Of a stretch of DNA of 64,000 nucleotides, positions 57,118 through 64,000 are shown piece by piece. This DNA is from Poa pratensis (taxonomy: Eukaryota > Streptophyta > Magnoliopsida > Poales > Poaceae): assembly GCA_947311845.1 (NCBI GenBank), contig CAMZMU010000059.1, positions 57,212,617 through 57,276,616 on the forward strand, given 5' to 3'. Under the pieces are notes generated by a model. It saw nothing but the letters and a program-made list of their open reading frames with translations. It was not told where the DNA came from and did no database searches. Every line of letters starts with the position of its first letter. The stretch's first letter is position 1. The translations under genes were made by a program, and so were the position numbers.

Positions 57118-57844
57118 GCGTGAGGTACTTGCACAGCAAAACAACTAGCCGGAAATCCTGAAGAGGCAAAAGATGTCAATAATGGATTAATGGTTAAGCT
57201 ACCTCTCATCGGTGTGCACAGAAAACAAATCACTGACTAGTGTTATGAACTGTAGCAGGAAGAAGAGGAGATTGTTCCAAGGCAACAAAACAGCAGAGCA
57301 TCAAATTAAACATCCTCATCCTACATATGTTGCAATTTGCTTAAGGGAGGGTGAGTAAAAAGTCGGAACTTTAAGACGATCAACAAAGGCTGCTTCATCT
57401 GAAACTGCACCTTCGTGCAGGTAATATTGCCCTTGCTTCTAATACAAGAGAGACCAAATTAACAAGTCACAGATGTTAGGTGTGAAGAATTCGATTATCA
57501 CACGCTAGATCCTTGATCGCGCGAGGTATTTGCACAGCAATGAAACTAGCCAGAAATCATGCGGGGTACAAGATGTCAGCTTTGGTTAAGATACCTTGTC
57601 GATGCTGAGCATGCGCCTTGGCACGAGCCGGCGTCGCTCCTCCGCAACCGCCGGTGATGTGAGCGCCGCCTTGGTTCGCTGGAGCACGGAGCCACCGAGC
57701 CTCCTCGCCGCCGCACCCTGTCGAAGAAGCGTCGCCATCGTCGCTGACTGCAAGAAAGTATTAGTGATTAGGACACGTTTCGACTCGACCTGCTCGTTCC
57801 CCCTCACACGACTCGACCACACGATTCGATTACCCGTGTATCCA

Positions 57845-58105
57845 AATCGTTGAACCAAATATCCATGTCATTTATGTCCACCATACCTATCTACATTTGA
57901 TATTTCCTTGCCATTCCAAATAAATTTGTCATGTGTTACATTTAAATTCTTCAAATTGTTACTACTCATGTTTTGTGTCTCAGTTACAAACTAATGAGGA
58001 AGTGGTAGATTATATTTATTACATTTGTCGGAAAAAAAATTATGAAAGGGCTTGTATGCTTAATCTACTTGTCAATTAATTTTGCAAAAAGAGCTGGCAA
58101 CAGGG
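57845..58105. repeat. Fragment related to the LTR retrotransposon interior
   Basis: Matches 25500-25760 of the element at 20990-28238 in order: tgtccaccatacct, ttgccattccaa(g/a)taaattt, catgtg.ta, tttgtgtc, ttaatt..tttgcaaaaagagctgg / attttgcattaaagagctgg. Strongly diverged, no termini. Confidence 0.5.
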
Positions 58106-59320
58106 TGCCTAGCCCCATAAAAGATAATTTACAACTTTCACCAAACAATCTCCATCATCAGACACTTTGGCAGGAAACTTGGAGGAGACACGTACAAGTG
58201 TTTGGCATGGAAACCGCCTGAAATTTATGCTAGCCATCTCACGGTCCGTTTGTTCTATAGTCTCCATCTTGTGCAGAACCTCATGTACATGTTTTGGGAA
58301 GGAGAAAAAGCGCGTACCCACGTAGGGCAGTGCAGCGGCGATGTCGGGCCAACTCGCAGTTCACAGTGAAGAAAATGAATCACCTTGTGTTTCTGGCTGA
58401 AGATGCTCTGTTTTCTGTGTAAAGAAAATGAATGCTCTGCTTTTGTATTGAGTTGCTCTGCTCTTGTCTGAAGAGAAAGTAACGCTAACATGCATGCTGT
58501 GTACTAGGACCTGCATGACGACCATGCATTGAAAATGCTCTGCTTTTGTATTGAGAATGATGCCTGTCTGCCTGCCTGCTTGTAATGGAACAGAGTCATG
58601 CATGCATTTTCATTTCAGGAGTGAGTTTAATTCCAGCATTTGCACACACCACGGTTGTGAATTGCAGCAGCTGCACTGAACGCCTTCGAACTTGAGGTTA
58701 CGCTCGGCCAACTCAACCGTCGGGATATGATCTCGTTTTGTAAATCGACGCGCTAACGTGTCCGTCTTGCTCGCCCGATCGAAGCCGCCATTGCAGCAGC
58801 CTCGCCTGCGCTTTTGGACAAGGTCGACGCAGGGACGAACGCGGCACACAATATGCATGGCCGCGCTCCAAGCCGACCGGAATTAAGATACTCATGTTGT
58901 AGTATAATTTGCACATTGATGCAAAGACCAAGACCGGGTTCAGCCAAAGAAGCTAGCCACCTGAACGAGGAAGCCATTTCACGCAATATGCATGCATGGC
59001 CGCTCTTTTCTTTGGAGGATATACACCGACGTGCAAGTGTCATAAAAACATGGATGGATACATGTGTCATGCACTGCATACTCCACTACACCATCCGCCC
59101 GCAAAAATAAAAATACCCCCGCCTTCATTGATGCCTCGTCGCCTGTGGCAACCCCGGCGCCTAACGTATCTCTTTGATCTCCTCCAGACAATACCGCCCA
59201 AACCCTAACCCTAGCTCAGGCACGCGCCACAGTTCTCAAGGCATATCCTCCCTTTGTACTTGTGCCAGTAAATTGCAGATGCGGGAAATGCCAACTCACG
59301 GGTAGACCAGGGGGTCGTGG
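58106..59320. other. Intergenic DNA, no supported gene
   Basis: Short words recur (gctctgcttttgtattgag at about 58436 and 58538). ORFs on both strands at 58750-59110 are without recognised motifs. Confidence 0.45.
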
Positions 59321-59329
59321 GTCACGTGC

Positions 59330-59765
59330 TTATCACTACCGGCTCCGACGGTCATCCACATTTCTTATAGTGTTAGGGATATGCTGAATAAGGGTATCCA
59401 CATCATAGAATTATTCCGGCTTAACATGGTTGCCAATGGGTCATGGCTAGTAAAGCTTAAGGCTTACCGACACGGCCCAGTAAGTCGAAGACCAAGATGA
59501 AGGCCCATACGACAAAGAAAGGTTCAAGACGGTGACCTAAGCCAAAATAGTATAGAACTCTTTATCCTTGCCGGACACAGCTCTTCCATGTAAGCCCTAG
59601 GCATGACGTGTGTAATGGTCGAAGGGAGTCTTAGAGCTACGCTCACATCTCATTGTAATTAACCCTTGAGAATATTTGCCTATAGCAAGACTATAGCAGC
59701 AAGTAGGGTTCCCCCACGACGCCTGAAGCTGGATATGTGCGTAATCTCGTCCCAGTCTACTCCTC
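59330..59765. repeat. Probable LTR fragment
   Basis: Runs through cacatctcattgtaattaac, ttgcctatagcaagactata and gtagggttcccccacgacgc, the pattern of LTR 3' portions known from grass retrotransposons (from memory). No TG/CA ends or duplication found. Confidence 0.35.
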
Positions 59766-59774
59766 GTCTTACCA

Positions 59775-59805
59775 CCCCCCCCCCCCCCCACACACACACA
59801 CACAC
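59775..59805. repeat. Poly-C / (AC)n microsatellite
   Basis: About 15 C followed by eight AC dinucleotides. Confidence 0.9.
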
Positions 59806-60715
59806 GTTGTACCCAAGGCGTGAGACCACCTCTATGATGTCCACGATACGGTCATGGAACGTAGCAACGACGACCACAATTCACAGCACCACTTCTAGCA
59901 TGGGAGAATTGCAGCGCTGGTGGCAGAGCCTTGCCACGGCAATGGCTTATAGGTCTCACATGTAAGGGGAGGAGCTAATCAGTAGAGCTCTTTCCTATAG
60001 ATGACCGGCACACACACAATGTAAGATAGATGAGCTCAGATGAGTCACGAGTCAAAGCAAGCACACAAAACAGATTTATATTGTTGACCGTTTGCTAGAT
60101 TTTTCTATTTAGTTTTACGTGGTCATACACTCAAAACTACTATTAACATAATTTGATAGACCAAACATTGTAGAGACATATAGCTTGATATTAAAGTGTA
60201 TTCAACAAATACACAAATATATGTACACAATAACAAAGGCAAGCGTGTAATTTTTCTTTATTAAAATTATTCTTTCATTTGGATTTGTTCATGATTTTCA
60301 AAGAGGTGAAGACTTTAAGAGAAAAGGAAATATAACGATATAAAACATAATTAAAATTTAGTACAAAGTCGGTAATTATTAAATTAACAGATGTTAAAAC
60401 TTAGAAAATGATAATAAAGAACACCATAATCAATAATTAGCAATATTGTCTATGGTTAACTAGACTAAATAAAAATATATAATAAAAATCGAGCATTCAA
60501 CTCGTATGAAATACATTATAAAACTATACAAGTTTAGTACAAAAATGGCCTTCTCATCCTTGTTCTTGGAATTTGGCACATACAAGTTTAGACAAAATAA
60601 TGTCTTTGATGGTATTGTGTTGATCTGCTCGCTGCTTTGTGCCCGATATGGTTGAAGAAGTAAGATGCTCGTTAGTGGAGCTGGGGGGAAAGCAAACATG
60701 CAGAAGGGGACGCAC
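59806..60715. other. AT-rich intergenic DNA
   Basis: Nothing recognised beyond AT-rich sequence; aagtttagtacaaa at 60529 recalls a word in the direct repeat at 4155, but the match is short. Confidence 0.4.
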
Positions 60716-60897
60716 CTTGAGGTTGATGTTGGAGCGGTAGCGCAGGCTGGCGCTGAACTGGGGGTCATTGAGAATGCGTCGCCAATTGTCGGCGCCGTGC
60801 TTGTCGATCCCGGCCTTGAGCGCGGAAAAGTCACGTCGCGGTGGGATTTGATTACGGAAGAAAAAAAATGTGATTTGTTCCGCGGCGGGGCGGACAT
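60716..60897 (-). pseudogene. Fragment of a single-Myb (telomere-repeat-binding type) gene
   Basis: Minus-strand reading FSALKAGIDKHGADNWRRIL continues NDPQFSASLRYRSNINLK and stops at a donor AAG|gtgcgt (60716). This matches the Myb-like domain of plant single-Myb-histone/TRB proteins (pattern ALK.G..KHG.G.WR.IL.D..FS..L..RSN.DLK). The ATG at 60897 reads MSAPPRNKSHFFSS in a different frame, so an indel separates start and domain and the first helix is lost. TATA-like atatatat lies about 40 bp upstream. No histone or coiled-coil part is present in the window. Gene fragment. Confidence 0.65.
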
Positions 60898-62950
60898 AGT
60901 GGTGTGTAGGTAAAACGGGTATATATATCCCATGGTGTGTAGGTACCACCATGAGTAGCAAATCATATCTCTTATCTATTATGTACGAGAAAGTATAAAT
61001 CTGCATAAAAAATATTTTGTAAAAGAAAGTCTTCATAACAATACGTATATGATGTCGTAGGAAAAAAACACTTGGTCTTCGTGTAAAAACTAAACCTGGT
61101 TGGAATTGGCAAGTTTAATTATACAGTTAGTCTCTTCCGAGTGGGATCCTTACAGGTTGTAGTGAAGTTGTGATAATTAAGTATTATGTTTTCATATTAC
61201 TAACTTTCTATCTAAGAAACATGCATGCACTAAAAGTTGCGCACACTAGAAAATAGTAAGCACTTTTTGATGAACCTAACAGATCAAATCGTTGGAGCGT
61301 CACCGGTTGGTTCCGTTTGCTTTCCGGTTCCAACCGTCGAAAATGATCAGGAGAGCATCGACCTTATCAATAGATTTACAATTCCACAACACACTCACAA
61401 TAGACAATGGAGGAAACAGAACAGAGTAGCTCACCAACGGAGGCGCCATGTACTGGAGGACAATGAGAGGGTGAATGTGAAGGTGATAGTTTAAAGGGGG
61501 ATTTTACGTGAACTCGTTGTCTGGTAGCATCTATTTTCGTTTCTCACGGAGGTCCTGGAGAGAGGAAGATATATAGGGCGACATCGTAACATTGATGGTG
61601 AAGAGCGAGGGAGTGTAGAACGGGGTGGGATAAGAGAGGACACTAGATGAATAGTTCCTACCGTAAAAAATGATCAAGAGATGCGAGAGCATCGACCTTA
61701 AGTGAAAATGATCAATAGATGTACATACAATTGCCACAACACACTCACACTACATTATGTTATCCTCTGTACGGCGAGAAGAAACTTGGAAGGATGCTGC
61801 GTGCGAGTGGAACCGACGCTCATGAAGTGCACCGGGACTTATTAATCAGAGAGTTACTCGGCTCTAGATGGATGAGCTCTGCATCCAACCTATGCATCTA
61901 AATAGAGTAGTATGAAGTTTCCTTTTTGTTTTTCACTAGTTGGAATGTACGTACAACGCACGTTAATTGGGACACTTTACACGAAGAAGGTCTTCAAATG
62001 AGACAATTTACAAGTAGAACGTTTTCACAATTAAATGGAACAATTTACAAGTAGGAAAAAATCATACCTAGTTGGATTACTTGTTTTGGTGCAAGTCAAT
62101 ATCCCCTCCCTATTTGTTGAGACTGAACAACACTCCATGGACGGAACGTTCTGTTGTTGGGCAGTCAGTGACAAGCACACTGTCTGCAGAGGTATTCCTA
62201 CCAGCAAATATCCATTGTCAGCTTTGCTTAGCTCCACATCAAGGTAGCATTCAAACAAAAGGATCTTACAATCAATCTAATCAAATGTCACAAGCAAATA
62301 GATGGAGAACACGCTCTTTTATTTAGTTACCAATTTTGTTCTCTATACAATTTCAACTTTTACCGTGCTACATGAATCTAAAGATAGCCAAATACATTAC
62401 CAATATTATTATGATAAATGCAAGTCGATTGGTCGAGATGTTTACCTAAGAATCCTGATGAAGATTGCAATGCACCAGCTTTAGGACAGTGCGATGAAAG
62501 AAATTCTACTATTAGAATCAACAATTTAAATAATTGTATGTAATTTTTTATGTCAATCCGCTCAAAGTTCGTGTAGATGTAGGTAATTTGTTATGAATAT
62601 AAGTAAAAGTCATTTCACATCACAATTTGTGTACAGAGTCGCCAACGCCTCCAATGAGTAAACATGCAATCCTGGTTCCCGTCATCATTTTGATCTAAAA
62701 GTTCAAAATACAAATAAAAAACATGACAGCGTGAATAACAAATGAAGATCCATATAGAAAAACATAATGTAAAAAAAAATGTTCAGCTTGTAGTACTTGA
62801 GAACACATAAGTAGAAGGACTCAGTGTGGTTATGCATGTACGTAAAAAAAAAATCAATGACTAAATGTGATTTTGGGCAGCTGACGTTTCCAAAAAACAA
62901 AAAGGACAGCCGATGCGTTGGTTGTAGAAGGATATGCATGCGCTTGTGCA
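60898..62950. other. Intergenic DNA with partial repeats
   Basis: A segment with aaaatgatcaggagagcatcgaccttatcaatagat (first part 61339) is partly repeated at about 61665-61745, including ccacaacacactcaca. A minus-strand ORF at 62031-62258 has no recognised motif. Confidence 0.45.
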
Positions 62951-63382
62951 GCCGTAGGCGCCTGCGAGCGCCGTGTACACGTCCGCCGTCGGCGCGAGCC
63001 GATCGTCCGACAGCATCGTCTTGAAGAGCGTCGTGGCCAGGCCAGGCTGCTCGTACAACCGCTGCTTCCGCAATATCAGTTCGAAGATCTGAGAAGAGCA
63101 ATTCGTACGCGTAAACATTAATCAATCAATGGATGGAACCTCGAGGGCGGACTCCCAGCTGCAAGAGGCGACGACGGAGTCGAGGGCCTCGAGGACGGCG
63201 CGGGGCCAGAGGCAGGTGGACTGCTGGCCGGGGGACACGGAGGCCTCGGTTTTAGAAGGATATATGCAAACGCTTGTGCATAATGCATGTAGTGCCATCC
63301 TTGCATCGTGACGGGGCTTGCTTGGAGCTTGCCTGCGCCTGCGGACTCCTCTGCTTGGGAGTGGAGCGCCTGGCGTCGACAT
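62951..63382 (-). pseudogene. PPR protein gene fragment
   Basis: Minus-strand exon-like blocks: LWPRAVLEALDSVVASCSWE then SALE (to 63140), a 51-bp GT-AG gap, then IFELILRKQRLYEQPGLATT and LFKTMLSDDRLAPTADVYTA ending LAGAYG at 62951. The order (WP.AVLEALD, SALEIFELLRKQ, LF..ML, PTADVYTALVGAYG) is that of P-class pentatricopeptide proteins of land plants. The segment between KQ and QPG that normally holds a repeat helix pair is missing, and nothing follows AYG, so it is a truncated copy. PPR proteins bind organelle RNA. Confidence 0.65.
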
Positions 63383-63842
63383 GTTGGGGTGCGCCGATGG
63401 CTGATCGATTAAATCGGATCAAAGCCAGCGACATGTGAGTTCCTGCGCGTGACGATGATGTTGGGGCCGAGTCAGCTAGGTAGATCGACATCTGGATTCT
63501 GGGGCTGCGTCGGCGATGGTAAACCGAACGTGAAGCAGTTATGGACAGGTCCTTCGCTCGGCATGCCTTCGATTTGCCGACGGCGGATTTGGTGGTCTCC
63601 AGGCGTGACAGGTTCTTTCGGGCCTATGCTTAGGTACATGTAGCGTATGGTGGCCTTATATTAACCGAGGGATTACTGAGTCCGCCTTGGGCTATAGGTT
63701 AGTGTCCGTTTTCTTCTACAGAATCCATGTACGTGTTTAGGTCAAACACCTATCCGTGTACTTCCAAAACTTTGTTTCTTTGCTTTCCTTATTTTTGAAC
63801 GTGTTGAGGCCGGACAGCTAGCCGCACTTTTTTGTTTGACCA
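63383..63842. other. Intergenic DNA
   Basis: Nothing recognised. Confidence 0.4.
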
Positions 63843-63957
63843 GACAATCTGGATCATTGATTGAAAATTGAACGGACAAGATTTAAAGTGTTTGCTGCTC
63901 GACATCGGGACAATCTGGATCATTGATTGAAAATTGAACGGATAAGACTTAAAGTAT
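63843..63957. repeat. Tandem duplication, 66-bp offset
   Basis: gacaatctggatcattgatt and the following 28 bp occur at 63843 and 63909 with two substitutions. Confidence 0.85.
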
Positions 63958-64000
63958 CCCAACATGTTTGCTCTTTTAATAGTGTTTTTCATTCATTGAA

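Larger units (their letters stand above)
53921..57592. repeat. About 290-360-bp tandem repeats filling intron 1 of paralogue C
   Basis: Four units containing actagt(c/g)(t/c)tatgaa(c/t)t(g)(c/t)agcaggcagaag ... aacatc..tat ... gctgcttcct ... ctagatcc ... ttggttaagatac start near 53941, 54228, 54588 and 57226; the third is split by the hAT element. Each unit ends with a copy of the exon 1 donor context (ggtatcttaacc on the minus strand). Confidence 0.75.
53470..57738 (-). pseudogene. Paralogue C: three-exon gene with an in-frame stop in exon 2
   Basis: Exon 1 57738-57595 (MATLLRQGAAARRLGGSVLQ ... RRMLSIDK), exon 2 53904-53741 (LSREEVGRQIQQKKEELYDL ... VQVNPRPWDRE), exon 3 53641-53470 (SLRFSRRVNSVVETAGIFTL, AGVVSYGVSQYKACLAAREK, ends EEEQEASA). 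Total 480 nt, 160 codons, all introns GT-AG, with a Trp codon split by intron 2 as in paralogues A and B. TGA at 53820-53818 truncates it after ANAEESF. One hydrophobic segment lies in exon 3 (TAGIFTLAGVVSYGVSQY). The Arg-rich N-terminus suggests mitochondrial import (inference). A leader intron ends cttgcag 9 nt before the ATG. Either recently pseudogenised or the stop is skipped by alternative splicing. Exon 3 preserves the longest C-terminus of the three. Confidence 0.75.

Noticed and set aside
62031..62258. Minus-strand ORF of 75 codons
   Set aside because: Possible exon, but no recognised family, and an ORF overlaps it on the other strand.
1..64000. tRNA, rRNA, snoRNA genes and CRISPR arrays
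   Set aside because: No cloverleaf boxes or regularly spaced identical repeats were noticed; a plant nuclear region is not expected to hold CRISPR. A covariance search was not possible.

Overview
The window looks like nuclear DNA of a large-genome grass, most likely Triticeae (wheat/barley/rye group); the genus cannot be fixed from sequence alone. The signs are nested LTR, CACTA, Mutator, hAT, Harbinger and LINE elements with clean target-site duplications, plant introns, and captured gene fragments. No rRNA, tRNA or CRISPR array was seen.

Layout. 1-7.3 kb: AT-rich intergenic DNA, a GC-rich minisatellite, a 467-bp foldback element with a 9-bp duplication, and a degenerate hAT-like element. 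7.6-31.2 kb: a head-to-head pair of paralogous three-exon genes of unknown function. The left one (A, minus strand) is intact. The right one (B, plus strand) is cut in exon 1 by a 20,977-bp Mutator-like element (8933-29909) flanked by the 9-bp duplication GCGGCGAGG. The MULE holds a decayed MuDR-type transposase gene, a decayed small gene and a GRF zinc-finger pseudogene. It was itself hit by a 3.16-kb solo LTR, a 3.05-kb CACTA element (inside the transposase) and a 7.25-kb non-autonomous LTR retrotransposon; without these it would be about 7.5 kb.

31.2-41.8 kb: LINE/RNase H relics, one intact two-exon coiled-coil gene (35433-36704), an F-box-associated gene fragment next to a small LINE insertion, a CACTA end, and an 84-bp retroposon with a 20-bp duplication. 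41.9-53.4 kb: a near full-length but broken L1-type LINE, then a Harbinger-like element carrying an ORF that was split by a 2.76-kb CACTA element. 53.4-57.8 kb: a third paralogue (C, minus strand) with an in-frame stop; its first intron holds about 350-bp tandem repeats and a 2.27-kb hAT element. 57.9-64 kb: repeat relics and fragments of a Myb/telomere-binding-type gene and a PPR gene.

Probably functional genes are few: paralogue A, the 35.4-36.7 kb gene, and perhaps the small ORF inside the first CACTA. The rest is mobile or decaying, and the nesting order can be read directly from the duplications.
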